The notes below the pieces were generated by a model. The model saw only the letters and a list, made by a program, of their open reading frames with translations, did no database searches and was not told the origin of the DNA. From an uncultured Bacteroidales bacterium (GTDB lineage Bacteria > Bacteroidota > Bacteroidia > Bacteroidales > UBA932), in the NCBI GenBank assembly GCA_900321715.1, contig ONXC01000014.1:1-64000 (forward strand): DNA of 64,000 nt. Direction: 5' to 3'. The stretch's first letter is position 1. The number at the start of each line of letters is the position of its first letter. Position numbers and translations under genes: made by a program. Shown here piece by piece: positions 52,727 through 62,292 of this stretch.

Positions 52727-53974
52727 ATGCTGCTCAAAAATGTTCTCTGGGAAGATTCCCGGGCCGACATCCTCATTCAGGGCAACCTCATCGCAAAGGT
52801 GAGCAGGGAGCCCCTGGACATCCCCTCTTCAGAAGTAATCATTGACTGCAGCGGCAAGGCTGTAATCCCCGGATTCGTAAACTCCCACACCCACGCGGCA
52901 ATGATTATGCTGCGCGGCATCAACGAGGACCTCACCCTTTACCAGTGGCTGGATAAAGTGTGGGCATCTGAGGCCAAGATGGACGGAGAGTTCATCTACT
53001 GGGGCACCAAGGCTGCCTGCCTTGAGATGATAAAGAGCGGCACCACCACTTTCAATGACCAGTACTGGTTCCCGTCCCACGCCCGCAAGGCCGCCGTGGA
53101 AATGGGCCTGAGGCCGGCGGTATCTTTCATCTTCCTGGACTCCCAGGACCCCAAGATGGCCGCAATGCAGCGCATCGCCTGCCAGAAACTCTATGAAAAG
53201 TCCCTGGACTGGGGCCAGAAGTCCATTTTCACAATCTCCATCCACTCCGTCTACACGGTAACTGAGGAGAACATCCTGTGGGCGGCGGATTTCGCCCGTG
53301 ACCGCGGCCTCAGGATCCACATGCACCTTGCAGAGACAGCCCAGGAAGACCAGGACTGCCGCAGGCTCCACAAGGGCCTCTCCCCCACTGAGTATTTTGA
53401 TGCCCTGGGCATCTTCGGCCCTGATGTAATTGCAGCTCACTGCCTGTTCCTCTCCGATAAAGACATCCAGATCCTTGGAGACCACAAGGTGAGCTGTGTC
53501 CACAACATAAACTCAAACCTCAAGCTCGCTTCCGGTTATCAGTTCCGCTTCAAGGAGCTGCAGGAGGCCGGCGCCAACGTATGCCTTGGCACGGACGGCG
53601 CCGCTTCTTCCAACACCGTAGACATGCTTGAGCACATGAAAAACAGCGCCATGGTCCAGAAGGCCTGGAGAAAGGATCCCGCCGCTCTCCCGCTCAATGA
53701 CCTCCTTTCAAGCGCCACCGTAAACGGTGCCAGGGCCCTTGGCATCAACACCGGTGAGATAAAGGAGGGGAAGCTGGCCGACCTATCTCTCATAGACCTT
53801 GGCGGCACTGCTTTCATCTCCCCCGCCCCCACCCTTGCAAACCTTGTGTACGCCGCTCACAGTGATGTGATTACGGATGTGATGGCAGGCGGAAAATGGA
53901 TCATGAGAGACCGCACCGTTCCCAACGAGGCAGAGATTCTCCATGAGGCCAGGAAAGTTCTGAAGCAAATCTAA
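52727..53974 (+). CDS. Amidohydrolase (MTA/SAH/adenosine deaminase-like)
   Basis: 415 aa. TRZ/ATZ-type amidohydrolase: 'VNSHTHAAMIMLRGINEDL', 'MHLAETAQEDQDC', 'AHCLFLSDKDI' and 'LGTDGAASSNTVDMLEHMK' hold the metal ligands. The closest described activities are deamination of 5'-methylthioadenosine, S-adenosylhomocysteine or related purines. Two purine nucleoside phosphorylase genes follow within 10 bases, so purine salvage is the likely setting. Confidence 0.88.
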   Translation: MLLKNVLWEDSRADILIQGNLIAKVSREPLDIPSSEVIIDCSGKAVIPGFVNSHTHAAMIMLRGINEDLTLYQWLDKVWASEAKMDGEFIYWGTKAACLEMIKSGTTTFNDQYWFPSHARKAAVEMGLRPAVSFIFLDSQDPKMAAMQRIACQKLYEKSLDWGQKSIFTISIHSVYTVTEENILWAADFARDRGLRIHMHLAETAQEDQDCRRLHKGLSPTEYFDALGIFGPDVIAAHCLFLSDKDIQILGDHKVSCVHNINSNLKLASGYQFRFKELQEAGANVCLGTDGAASSNTVDMLEHMKNSAMVQKAWRKDPAALPLNDLLSSATVNGARALGINTGEIKEGKLADLSLIDLGGTAFISPAPTLANLVYAAHSDVITDVMAGGKWIMRDRTVPNEAEILHEARKVLKQI

Positions 53975-53983
53975 CCACAAAAT

Positions 53984-54811
53984 ATGAACCCCAAAATTCA
54001 AAAGATAAAGGATATTGTCTCCGTACTGCAGGAGAGGCTTGGAGGTTTTACTCCGGAAATAGGAATTGTCCTTGGAAGCGGCCTTGGTTCTCTTGCCAAT
54101 GCCATTGAAAACCCCATCACTGTACCCTACAAGGAACTCCCCGGCTTCCCTGTGTCCACCGCAACGGGGCACAAAGGCAATTACATCGCCGGCACCCTTT
54201 CCGGAAAGAAGGTCCTTGCAATGCAGGGACGTATCCACTACTACGAGGGCTACGGCATGGACATGGTGGTTCTCCCCATCCGCGTGATGCTGATGATGGG
54301 AATCAAGTACCTGTTCGTATCCAACGCTGCCGGAGGCACAAACCTTGGTTTTCACGTGGGTGACCTGATGATCATCAAGGACCATATCAACCTTCTTCCC
54401 AACCCCCTTATCGGCCCTAATTTCGACGAAATAGGCCCGCGTTTCCCAGACATGACGCGTCCCTATGACCCCTCGCTCATAAGGCTGGCGGAAAGCCTGG
54501 CACTGGAACTTGGAATAAAGCTCCAGAAAGGCGTCTATGTTGGCGGCACCGGCCCGTCTTATGAGACTCCCGCGGAGTACAAGTACTTCCGTATCATCGG
54601 CGGTGATGCAGTGGGCATGAGCACCATTCCGGAGGTGATTGTGGCACGCCACGCCGGAATTCCCGTCTTCGGAATCTCCGTAATCACCAACGAGGCCCAC
54701 GACGATTATGCCGACGACTATGTCAACGACGGCCAGGACGTAGTTGACGCCGCAAATGCCGCTGCTGCAAAGATGACGCAGCTAATTGGCAAAATGATTG
54801 AAAAGCTCTGA
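53984..54811 (+). CDS. Purine nucleoside phosphorylase, copy 1
   Basis: 275 aa, trimeric PNP family. '[15 protein letters not shown]' and '[14 protein letters not shown]' bind phosphate, '[20 protein letters not shown]' is typical, and the base site shows Glu194 ('[10 protein letters not shown]') and Asn236 ('[10 protein letters not shown]'), equivalent to human Glu201 and Asn243. This pair predicts guanosine and inosine as substrates. It is followed by a close paralogue. Confidence 0.94.
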   Translation: MNPKIQKIKDIVSVLQERLGGFTPEIGIVLGSGLGSLANAIENPITVPYKELPGFPVSTATGHKGNYIAGTLSGKKVLAMQGRIHYYEGYGMDMVVLPIRVMLMMGIKYLFVSNAAGGTNLGFHVGDLMIIKDHINLLPNPLIGPNFDEIGPRFPDMTRPYDPSLIRLAESLALELGIKLQKGVYVGGTGPSYETPAEYKYFRIIGGDAVGMSTIPEVIVARHAGIPVFGISVITNEAHDDYADDYVNDGQDVVDAANAAAAKMTQLIGKMIEKL

Positions 54812-54827
54812 AACCAAACACCTTGAT

Positions 54828-55652
54828 ATGACTTACGTTGAGACTATATACGCCGCAACTGATTTTGTGCGGGAAAAACTTGGCGGGCTCAAGCCCACAA
54901 ACGGCATTATCCTTGGCAGCGGCCTTGGAAAGCTGGCCGATGAAATAGAAAACCCCATTGAGATACCCTACGGCACCATTCCGGGATTCCCCGTTTCCAC
55001 GGCTATCGGCCATAAGGGCTGCTTCATTGTTGGCACCCTTTCCGGGAAAACGGTCATTGCAATGCAGGGCCGCATCCACTATTATGAGGGCTACGGCACC
55101 GCCATGGCAACCCTTCCCGTGCGCGTGATGATACTCCTCGGCATCCGGAGGCTCTTCGTTTCCAACGCCGCCGGAGGTACCAACCTTGGATACCATGTGG
55201 GAGACCTCATGATAATCAAGGACCATATCAACCTTATCCCCAATCCGCTTATCGGCCCCAACCTTTCAGAATTCGGCCCGCGTTTCCCGGATATGACGCG
55301 TCCCTATGATCCCGGTCTTATCAGGATGGCAGAGGAAATTGCCGCAGAGAAAGGCATCAAGCTCCAGAAGGGCGTGTACGTTGCCTGCTCAGGCCCGTCC
55401 TATGAGACGCCTGCGGAATACCGCTATTTCCGCTCAATAGGGGCCGATGCAGTTGGCATGAGTACCACCCCGGAGGTGATTGTGGCACGTCACAGCAGCA
55501 TTCCCGTGTTTGGAATGTCCGTCATAACGGATGTTGCTCATGACACGGAAAACGACGATTACGTGACTGACGGAGAGGCCATAGTGAAGGCCGCAGACGC
55601 CGCAGCAGACAAAATGACTGCACTGATAAAAGAAATGTTAGCGCAGCTTTAA
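54828..55652 (+). CDS. Purine nucleoside phosphorylase, copy 2, with altered base-site residue
   Basis: 274 aa. The ATG at 54828 (MTYVETIYAATDFV) is used because the frame's earlier start at 54798 is TTG and overlaps copy 1. It shares long identical stretches with copy 1 ('[13 protein letters not shown]', 'IKLQKGVYV', '[10 protein letters not shown]'). At the position of Asn236 it has Asp235 ('SVITDVAHDT'). In human PNP the Asn243Asp change is known to open the site to adenine nucleosides. This copy may thus prefer 6-aminopurines. Tandem duplication followed by specialisation is inferred. Confidence 0.92.
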   Translation: MTYVETIYAATDFVREKLGGLKPTNGIILGSGLGKLADEIENPIEIPYGTIPGFPVSTAIGHKGCFIVGTLSGKTVIAMQGRIHYYEGYGTAMATLPVRVMILLGIRRLFVSNAAGGTNLGYHVGDLMIIKDHINLIPNPLIGPNLSEFGPRFPDMTRPYDPGLIRMAEEIAAEKGIKLQKGVYVACSGPSYETPAEYRYFRSIGADAVGMSTTPEVIVARHSSIPVFGMSVITDVAHDTENDDYVTDGEAIVKAADAAADKMTALIKEMLAQL

Positions 55653-55662
55653 AAATTTTTTG

Positions 55663-55670
55663 TATTTTTG
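55663..55670 (+). promoter_or_regulatory. -7 box of the zapB-like/zapA genes
   Basis: TATTTTTG 16 bases before the ATG at 55687, matching TAnnTTTG; no clear -33. Confidence 0.5.
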
Positions 55671-55686
55671 CATAATGTAACCGGTT

Positions 55687-55956
55687 ATGCTGGAAAGTAT
55701 TAGGAATAATATAGAACAGCTGATTGCGCGCTATGAGGCTGTGAAGGCGGAAAATGAGAAACTCCGCCTGGAGTTACAAGCGTGCAAGGATACCGGTTCT
55801 GCCCAAAAGGCAAAGATAATGGAACTGGAGGAAGAGGTATCGTCCCTCCTTCTGTCACAAGCTTTTAACGCCGCTCCCGGCTCAGATGCCAAGGCCCGGC
55901 TGGATTCACTTATAAAGGAGATAGACAAGTGCATCTCCGCTCTGGAGGAATCGTAA
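55687..55956 (+). CDS. Coiled-coil protein upstream of zapA (ZapB-like)
   Basis: 89 aa. Residues about 1-55 form a coiled-coil ('IRNNIEQLIARYEAVKAENE', 'KLRLELQACKD') and 70-89 another helix. It has no membrane segment. Its stop overlaps the zapA start by one base. Location and shape suggest a ZapB-type partner that bundles with ZapA at the division ring. Sequence homology to E. coli ZapB is not evident. Confidence 0.75.
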   Translation: MLESIRNNIEQLIARYEAVKAENEKLRLELQACKDTGSAQKAKIMELEEEVSSLLLSQAFNAAPGSDAKARLDSLIKEIDKCISALEES

Positions 55957-56240
55957 TGGGTCAGAAGATAACACTGAAAATAGCCGGTCGTGATTATAGC
56001 CTCACTGCTCAGTCCGAAGAGCAGGAAGCAACCCTCCGCCGTGCAGCGGATGCAATAAACAACCGCCTGGATGCTTATACACTCAGTCATCCCGGCAAAA
56101 CTGCACTGGAACTGATGTCCCTTGTGGCGCTCAACGAAACCCTGTTCCGTATGAACGTCCAGAAGGAGATAGAGCAGTATAAATCATCGGAAGAGCAGCT
56201 TGGACAAGACCTGGACCGCTACCTCAAAGACACGCAATAA
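55956..56240 (+). CDS. zapA: Cell division protein ZapA
   Basis: 94 aa from the ATG at 55956 (MGQKITLKIAGRDYSLTAQS). 'EEQEATLRRAADAINNRLDA' and a C-terminal coiled-coil match ZapA. It crosslinks FtsZ filaments at mid-cell. A structured RNA gene starts right after its stop. Confidence 0.9.
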   Translation: MGQKITLKIAGRDYSLTAQSEEQEATLRRAADAINNRLDAYTLSHPGKTALELMSLVALNETLFRMNVQKEIEQYKSSEEQLGQDLDRYLKDTQ

Positions 56241-56394
56241 GCCGCCGGAATCGATGGCTGAAATCAACACGTTCGATTGAACCGGGCGCATCTCAGGCCG
56301 TGGATGGCGGGCCCTCCTTGAAGGGATACCTGAATCGGCCGGACCCCAAATCTTATCCAATAAGATTTTCTGACTGGATACGGCGGCTTTTTTT
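56241..56394 (+). ncRNA. ssrS: Probable 6S RNA
   Basis: A 150-base non-coding stretch starts at the zapA stop. It is closed by GCCGCCG (56241-56247) pairing with CGGCGGC (56381-56387), followed by seven T residues that end transcription. Inside, further helices are possible (ATCGATGG region, GGGCCCTCC-TTGAAGGG, TCTTATC/GATAAG-type pairing at 56351-56366). Length, a closing stem with terminator, and location next to zapA agree with 6S RNA, which sequesters housekeeping RNA polymerase. Rfam confirmation was not possible. Confidence 0.6.
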
Positions 56395-56437
56395 CCATAT
56401 CTGTTGCCTGTTAGCAAGCACATAACACACAATATAT

Positions 56438-57958
56438 ATGGACATCATATCTTTAATAATCGGATTTGTAGCCGGAGCAGCAATTGCCCTGGCGGCTTAC
56501 ATAGTGATAAGGCGCTCTATCCTCAAGGGGAAGCGCGACGAAATCATTGAGAAGGCAGAGGTAGAAGCAGAAAAGATCAAGAACGATCGAATACTCCAGG
56601 CAAAGGAGAAGTACCTCTCCCTCAAGAGCGAGCACGAGAAAATGGTCAACGAGTCAAATGCCCGCATCCATGACGCAGAGAACCGCGTGAGGCAGAAAGA
56701 GAATACCCTTAACCAGAAGATGGGTGAAGCAGACCGCAAAAACCGTGACCTGGATGCACAGAAAGCTGCCCTTAAGGCACGCGAGGATGAGTATGACCGC
56801 CTCCGTGACCAGGCAATCCGCCAGATAGAGGAGGTTGCCGGCATGACTGCCCAGGATGCCAAGACCCAGCTCATGGAGCAGATGAAGGCCGAGGCCCGCA
56901 CTGAGGCCCAGGCATACATCAACGACTGCATAGACGAGGCCCGCCTCAACGCCGCCAAGGAAGCAAAGCGCATTGTGATCAACACCATCCAGCGCACCGC
57001 AACGGAAACTGCTATCGAGAATGCCGTTACCACATTCCCTATTGAAAACGACGAAATAAAGGGACGTATAATCGGCCGTGAAGGACGTAATATACGTGCT
57101 CTGGAGGCCGCTACGGGCGTAGAGATTGTGGTAGACGACACCCCTGACGCCATCCTTCTCAGCGCATTTGACCCCGTGCGCAGGGAGGTGGCCCGCCTTG
57201 CCCTCCACCAGCTTGTGGTAGACGGCCGCATCCACCCCGCACGCATCGAGGAAGTGGTCACAAAGGTGTCCAAACAGCTTGAGGAAGAGATCCTTGAAAC
57301 CGGTAAGCGCACCTGCATAGACCTTGGAATCCACGGTCTCTCCATGGAGCTTGTCCGTCTTATCGGCCGAATGAAATACCGTTCATCCTACGGCCAGAAC
57401 CTCCTCCAGCACTCCCGTGAGGTAGCAAACATCTGCGCCATCATGGCCAGTGAGCTTGGCCTCAACCCCAAGATTGCAAAGAGGGCCGGCCTCCTGCACG
57501 ATATAGGAAAGGTATCGGAAGAGGATCCGGATCTTCCTCACGCCCTTCTGGGTATGAAGCTGGCCGAGCAGTACAAGGAGAAACCGGAAATCTGCAATGC
57601 TATCGGCGCCCACCACGAGGAAACCGAAATGACTTCCCTCTACGCTCCCCTGGTGCTGGTTGGAGACGCCATCTCAGGAGCCCGTCCCGGTGCACGCCGT
57701 GAGGTGATTGAGAGCTACATCAAGAGACTCCGCGGCATGGAGAACCTTGCAGGCGCATATCCCGGAGTAACCAAGGCCTATGCCATCCAGGCCGGCCGTG
57801 AGCTCCGCGTGATCGTAGGAGCAGAACAGGTCTCTGACCACGACGCAGAGGTCCTTTCTGGAGAGATTGCAAAGAAGATCCAGGACGAGATGACCTATCC
57901 CGGCCAGGTTAAAATCACGGTTATCCGTGAAACCAGGTCCGTTGCTTACGCAAAGTAG
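56438..57958 (+). CDS. rny: Ribonuclease Y
   Basis: 506 aa. N-terminal membrane anchor (about 3-24, '[19 protein letters not shown]'), a long coiled-coil to about 195, a KH domain ('[20 protein letters not shown]', '[20 protein letters not shown]') and an HD domain ('[14 protein letters not shown]', 'AIGAHHEE'). It initiates mRNA decay at the membrane. It ends 2 bases before the stop of the converging 5'-nucleotidase gene. Confidence 0.98.
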   Translation: MDIISLIIGFVAGAAIALAAYIVIRRSILKGKRDEIIEKAEVEAEKIKNDRILQAKEKYLSLKSEHEKMVNESNARIHDAENRVRQKENTLNQKMGEADRKNRDLDAQKAALKAREDEYDRLRDQAIRQIEEVAGMTAQDAKTQLMEQMKAEARTEAQAYINDCIDEARLNAAKEAKRIVINTIQRTATETAIENAVTTFPIENDEIKGRIIGREGRNIRALEAATGVEIVVDDTPDAILLSAFDPVRREVARLALHQLVVDGRIHPARIEEVVTKVSKQLEEEILETGKRTCIDLGIHGLSMELVRLIGRMKYRSSYGQNLLQHSREVANICAIMASELGLNPKIAKRAGLLHDIGKVSEEDPDLPHALLGMKLAEQYKEKPEICNAIGAHHEETEMTSLYAPLVLVGDAISGARPGARREVIESYIKRLRGMENLAGAYPGVTKAYAIQAGRELRVIVGAEQVSDHDAEVLSGEIAKKIQDEMTYPGQVKITVIRETRSVAYAK

Positions 57959-57960
57959 TT

Positions 57961-59706
57961 TTACTTCCCAAACATCAGTTCCATATCGGAAGCGATTGCA
58001 GGGCCGGCAAGTGACTCCGGAATAAACTTCCAGGAGCCTATCACGGAAGGATTGCCTATTACCTCAGGATCAATGGAGCCATTCTCCATAAGGTAATCGT
58101 AAAGGATATTACGGATCTCAGGATAGCGCGCCACAACACGGTCTCCTATGCGGTCTGTGTCTATCCCCACTTCCTGCAGGAGGTTGCCGCCGCCGCTTGC
58201 GCGGTAGGAGGTCATGGCAACGTTGTAGATGCGGGAAGGATCGAATGCGCTGCCGTCTGCCATGGAACTTACAGAAATGCGTGAACCCCGGGGCTTTGTA
58301 ACATCCACGGTGTAATTGATGCCGGCGGCAGAGTCAAAGTTGTAGGAATGCCCCACAAACGACCATCCTTTCTGCATTGTGCGTGGATTGTCCCTCTGGA
58401 CTATGTTGAGGACGTGGTCACCTGGCTTTGACGCGGTGACGATCCAGCGGTCATAGGATGCTTCCAGATACCTTACAATCTCATCTCCCGACATCTTGAC
58501 CACGTAAAGCTGATTTTCAAACGGGTAGATGGTGAAAAGGTCGTTGAACAGGAGGACGCCAGCCTTCACGGTGCCGTTGTAAGTGAGGGGTGCCGCAATG
58601 GAAATCTCTGCGGGCTCCTGGGTGATGCAGAGCGTATGGATGAGGTTTATGTAGGGGTTCATGCCGGTGTAGGCATCCCTGGTGCGGAGATCCACGTTCA
58701 GGACACCCACTTCCTGGAGGGTGAACGCCTTCACTGCCTCATATTCCTTGCGGAAGTGATCACGCATCTGAGGGTCTGCATCTTTGGCCTTGACGGGGAT
58801 AAGGCCGGCCTCATAGGATTTACTGACAATCTTACGGTCTTTGACACTGAGATGGATCTTACCGCAGGCAAGGAAGCGAGTGTGGCTGCCGGAGTTCATA
58901 AGGACTATCGAGTCACGTTTTTCCACAAAAGGACGGTGGTCGTGGCTGCAGATGACAAAATCGGCCCCTCTCACGCTATTAAGTACGTCCAATGCCTCAG
59001 CTTCAGGGTTATTGCCGTCTCCTGTGCCTGTGGCTGAATGAACGCCCAGTATAACCACGTCAGGATGCTCTTTTGCACGGACATAGTCCACATCCTTCTG
59101 CACGCGGGGAGCAATACGTTCAAAGTGCATTCCGCTCCAGAGCTCCTCTCCCAGCCAGGCGTTGATGTTGGCGTTCTGATAGCCAAGCACGGCAACCTTA
59201 AGACCACCTTTCTTTACTATTGTATAGAGGGGGAAGTAGGGTTTTCCGTTGTCGTTGCGGATTGCATTGCCGGCAAGAAGCGGTATGCCGTAGGCCTGCA
59301 TCTCACGGTTTACGCGGTCGTAGACCTTATGGCCAGTCTCTACGTCATGGTTCCCCCACACCACTGCATCGTAGTCCATATAGTGAAGGATGCGCGGGAA
59401 AAGATGGGGAGAGAGGGTGTCTATATAATTGTAGTAGTATGCGGCGTTGTCACCCTGCAGGCAGTCTCCGGCATCAATGAGAAGGACATTATCCTTGCCA
59501 TCGGCCTTACGTACACTGTCTACGTACGTGTTGACGGAGCAAAGGGAATTCTTGATACGGCCGCCTACGTAGGTGGAATCAAACCAGGAGCCGTGGACGT
59601 CGTTGGTGGATAGCACCGTGAGGGTGTAGTCTCCGTCCTTGGGACCACGTGCACAGGAGAAAAGCGTAAGGCAGAGAGCCGGAATGATGAGTGCGCGGAT
59701 TTTCAT
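57961..59706 (-). CDS. 5'-nucleotidase/UshA-type metallophosphatase, lipoprotein
   Basis: 581 aa. MKIRALIIPALCLTLFSC lipoprotein signal (cysteine 18). Calcineurin-like phosphatase domain at about 27-270 ('VLSTNDVHGSW', 'LLIDAGDCLQGDN', 'AVVWGNHDVETG', 'VICSHDHRPF') and 5'-nucleotidase C-terminal domain at about 335-530 ('LVFDLFTIYPFENQLYVV'-like 'LLFNDLFTIYPFENQLYVVK'). It hydrolyses nucleotides or UDP-sugars outside the cytoplasm. It starts 6 bases after ffh, so they form one transcript. Confidence 0.93.
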   Translation of the reverse strand: MKIRALIIPALCLTLFSCARGPKDGDYTLTVLSTNDVHGSWFDSTYVGGRIKNSLCSVNTYVDSVRKADGKDNVLLIDAGDCLQGDNAAYYYNYIDTLSPHLFPRILHYMDYDAVVWGNHDVETGHKVYDRVNREMQAYGIPLLAGNAIRNDNGKPYFPLYTIVKKGGLKVAVLGYQNANINAWLGEELWSGMHFERIAPRVQKDVDYVRAKEHPDVVILGVHSATGTGDGNNPEAEALDVLNSVRGADFVICSHDHRPFVEKRDSIVLMNSGSHTRFLACGKIHLSVKDRKIVSKSYEAGLIPVKAKDADPQMRDHFRKEYEAVKAFTLQEVGVLNVDLRTRDAYTGMNPYINLIHTLCITQEPAEISIAAPLTYNGTVKAGVLLFNDLFTIYPFENQLYVVKMSGDEIVRYLEASYDRWIVTASKPGDHVLNIVQRDNPRTMQKGWSFVGHSYNFDSAAGINYTVDVTKPRGSRISVSSMADGSAFDPSRIYNVAMTSYRASGGGNLLQEVGIDTDRIGDRVVARYPEIRNILYDYLMENGSIDPEVIGNPSVIGSWKFIPESLAGPAIASDMELMFGK

Positions 59707-59712
59707 ATGCTG

Positions 59713-61035
59713 CTATCTTCTGAATCTTGACATCTGCTGCATGAGGGAGCCGGTGACGGCGCCCTTCATGAGTTTTCGGGTGCCCTCGAACTGCTTCAGG
59801 AGCTTGTTCACATCTGGGAGGGTGGTACCGGAGCCATCGGCAATCCTCTTGCGGCGGGAGCCGTTGATTGCCTCAGGGTGCTCCCTCTCATAGGGAGTCA
59901 TGGAAAGGATTATGGCTTCTGTAGACTTGAAGGCGTCGTCCGGGATATCCACATCCTTCATGGCCTTGTCCATACCTGGAATCATGCCTGCAAGGTCCTT
60001 GATGTTACCCATCTTCTTGACCTGCTGGATCTGCTGATAGAAATCCCAGAGGGTGAACTGGTCCTTGGCAAGTTTTTTCTTGAGGGCACGGGCCTCTTTT
60101 TCGTCGTACTGCTCCTGGGCCTTCTCAACAAGGGAAACAACGTCTCCCATGCCAAGGATACGGTCTGCCACACGCTCAGGGTGGAAGACGTCAAGAGCTT
60201 CAAGTTTTTCTCCGGAAGAGACAAACTTGATGGGCTTTCCTACCACGGCCTTGATGGAAAGGGCTGCACCGCCGCGGGTGTCACCGTCCATCTTGGTGAG
60301 GACAACGCCGTCAAAGTCCAGGCGGTCGTTGAACACCCTTGCGGTTTCCACGGCATCCTGACCTGTCATTGCATCCACCACAAAGAGGGTTTCAGTAGGG
60401 TTCAGGGCCTTATGTAGGGCCGATATCTCATTCATCAGCTCATCATCCACGGCAAGGCGGCCGGCGGTATCCACAATCACTACGGGGAAGCCTTCTGCCT
60501 TGGCTTTCTTCACAGCCTCCTGGGCAATCCTGATGGGATCCTTCTCCCCTTCAATTGTGAAAACTGGAACCTCAATGCTATCTCCCAGCACTTTCAACTG
60601 CTCGATGGCGGCTGGACGGAAGGTGTCGCAGGCTGCAAGAAGGACTTTCATTCCCTTCTTGGACTTGAGGTGAAGGGCAAGCTTTGCGCTGAAGGTAGTC
60701 TTACCGGAACCGTTGAGACCCGCAACCAGAACAATGCCGGGATTTCCCTTAATGTTGATCTCCTGGGCCGATGAACCCATGAAATCGGCCAGCTCATCCC
60801 TCATGATCTTGACCATCATCTGCTGGGGCTTCACGGCGGTAAGCACACCGGTGCCTATGGCTTTGTCCTTCACGCGGTTACAGAAATCTTTTGCAACCTT
60901 ATAGCTTACATCGGCATCCAGAAGGGCCTTGCGGATGTCCTTGACGGTTTCCGCTATGTTGATCTCAGTTATTTTTCCTTCTCCCTTGAGGATCTTGAAA
61001 GACCTCTCAAGTCTCTCTTGCAGGTTCTCGAACAT
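59713..61035 (-). CDS. ffh: Signal recognition particle protein Ffh
   Basis: 440 aa. NG domain with 'VLVAGLNGSGKTTFSAKLAL', 'AACDTFRPAAIEQL', 'VIVDTAGRLAVDDEL' and 'LTKMDGDTRGGAALS', then a Met-rich M domain from about 300 ('GSGTTLPDVNKLLKQFEGT', 'MQQMSRFRR'). It binds SRP RNA and signal sequences and docks with FtsY. TATATTTG upstream at 61054-61061. Confidence 0.98.
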   Translation of the reverse strand: MFENLQERLERSFKILKGEGKITEINIAETVKDIRKALLDADVSYKVAKDFCNRVKDKAIGTGVLTAVKPQQMMVKIMRDELADFMGSSAQEINIKGNPGIVLVAGLNGSGKTTFSAKLALHLKSKKGMKVLLAACDTFRPAAIEQLKVLGDSIEVPVFTIEGEKDPIRIAQEAVKKAKAEGFPVVIVDTAGRLAVDDELMNEISALHKALNPTETLFVVDAMTGQDAVETARVFNDRLDFDGVVLTKMDGDTRGGAALSIKAVVGKPIKFVSSGEKLEALDVFHPERVADRILGMGDVVSLVEKAQEQYDEKEARALKKKLAKDQFTLWDFYQQIQQVKKMGNIKDLAGMIPGMDKAMKDVDIPDDAFKSTEAIILSMTPYEREHPEAINGSRRKRIADGSGTTLPDVNKLLKQFEGTRKLMKGAVTGSLMQQMSRFRR

Positions 61036-61053
61036 ACGTACATTTTTAGTTTA

Positions 61054-61061
61054 CAAATATA
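61054..61061 (-). promoter_or_regulatory. -7 box of ffh
   Basis: TATATTTG on the minus strand, 18 bases before the ATG. No clear -33. Confidence 0.5.
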
Positions 61062-61176
61062 GCAATTTCTGCGTTTATAAGAAAGAAGAAACGTTTCCCG
61101 CGTTGTTTCACGTGAATCCCAAAAAACATCTCGGAAAGTTTTTACGTTTCAAGGGCTCTGTTCCAATAAAGGGCTT

Positions 61177-61184
61177 TACCTTTG
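61177..61184 (+). promoter_or_regulatory. -7 box of the DUF4493 lipoprotein gene
   Basis: TACCTTTG 16 bases before the ATG at 61201. No clear -33. Confidence 0.5.
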
Positions 61185-61200
61185 GCAAAACGCTTGAGAT

Positions 61201-62292
61201 ATGGAAAAACTATTGAAATGGATGGCTATGATCCCGCTGGTGGCGGGGATCGCCGCATGCGATGATTTTGGAAAATTCCCATCGGCCGACACCCACGGGG
61301 AGCTTCAATGGGAGATTGACAGGGAGTCCGTTGCAAAAGCCGGGGCTCAGCTTCCGGATATCAACGACTTCCTCCTTACCATTACTGACAGTAAGGGTGT
61401 AACCCTGTATGACGGTCCTTATGGAGACTCCCCTGCCTCTCTCACGGTTCCGGCCGGGAGCTATACAATAAGCGTAGTCTCCGGGCAGTTCACTTCCCCC
61501 GCCTTTGCGCACCCCGTATACGGAGATGAGGAGGTGGTGATAATAAAGGCCGGGGAAAGCGCCACCGTGAACCTGAACTGCACCCTCCTCAACTGCGGCA
61601 TAAGGCTGAGGATCGCCTCTGATTTCCTCACCAGCTTCCCGGGCGGAGTGATGTATGTGAAACAGGGAGCGGCCAAACTGATGTATGCCTACATGGAGGA
61701 CAGGATAGCATATTTCAAACCGGGAGAGATTGCAGTTGTCCTCTATGACGAAGGCAAGGAGGAGACCCTTTTCACCCGCACACTGGAGCCACGTCAAATC
61801 CTTACTGTGAGCATATCGGCCCCCGGAAAGGCCGATGGCGGAGCTTCGTCCGTGAGGGTGTCTCTTGACACCAGCAAGACCTGGCTTTCGGAGAACTGGG
61901 TAATAGGCGGGGAGAATTCCGGCGGCGGCCAGGGCGGAGGATCGGTTCCGGAAGCCTGCTCGGTGGCCGAGGCCCGTGAAAAGACCGGTCAGAAAGACGT
62001 CTGGGTGTATGGATATATAGTCGGAGGAGACCTCACCACATCTGCAACGGGAGAGGTAAAGACATCCGGAATCACAAAGGCAACACACCTTGCCATGGCC
62101 GACCGCTCAACTATCAGGGACAAATCGGCCTGCATTGCCGTGGAACTTCCGGCAGGTAAGGTGCGTGACGCCCTGAACCTTGTGGCTCACCCGGACCTTA
62201 TAGGGACAAGGGTGTACGTGAAAGGAGAGATCGCAGAGAAATACTTTGGCACCGTAGGGCTCAAAGGGACCAGTGACTATGTGATGAAATAG
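61201..62292 (+). CDS. DUF4493/DUF6359-type lipoprotein
   Basis: 363 aa. The signal MEKLLKWMAMIPLVAGIAAC has the lipobox cysteine at 20. Residues about 30-225 match DUF4493 ('DFLLTITDSKGVTLYDG', 'SLTVPAGSYTISVVSG'). After a Gly-rich linker ('GGENSGGGQGGGS', about 238-250), residues about 252-363 match DUF6359, an OB-fold-like domain ('TGQKDVWVYGYIVGG', 'GTRVYVKGEIAEKYFG'). It is likely a surface-exposed binding protein; ligand unknown. Confidence 0.85.
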   Translation: MEKLLKWMAMIPLVAGIAACDDFGKFPSADTHGELQWEIDRESVAKAGAQLPDINDFLLTITDSKGVTLYDGPYGDSPASLTVPAGSYTISVVSGQFTSPAFAHPVYGDEEVVIIKAGESATVNLNCTLLNCGIRLRIASDFLTSFPGGVMYVKQGAAKLMYAYMEDRIAYFKPGEIAVVLYDEGKEETLFTRTLEPRQILTVSISAPGKADGGASSVRVSLDTSKTWLSENWVIGGENSGGGQGGGSVPEACSVAEAREKTGQKDVWVYGYIVGGDLTTSATGEVKTSGITKATHLAMADRSTIRDKSACIAVELPAGKVRDALNLVAHPDLIGTRVYVKGEIAEKYFGTVGLKGTSDYVMK

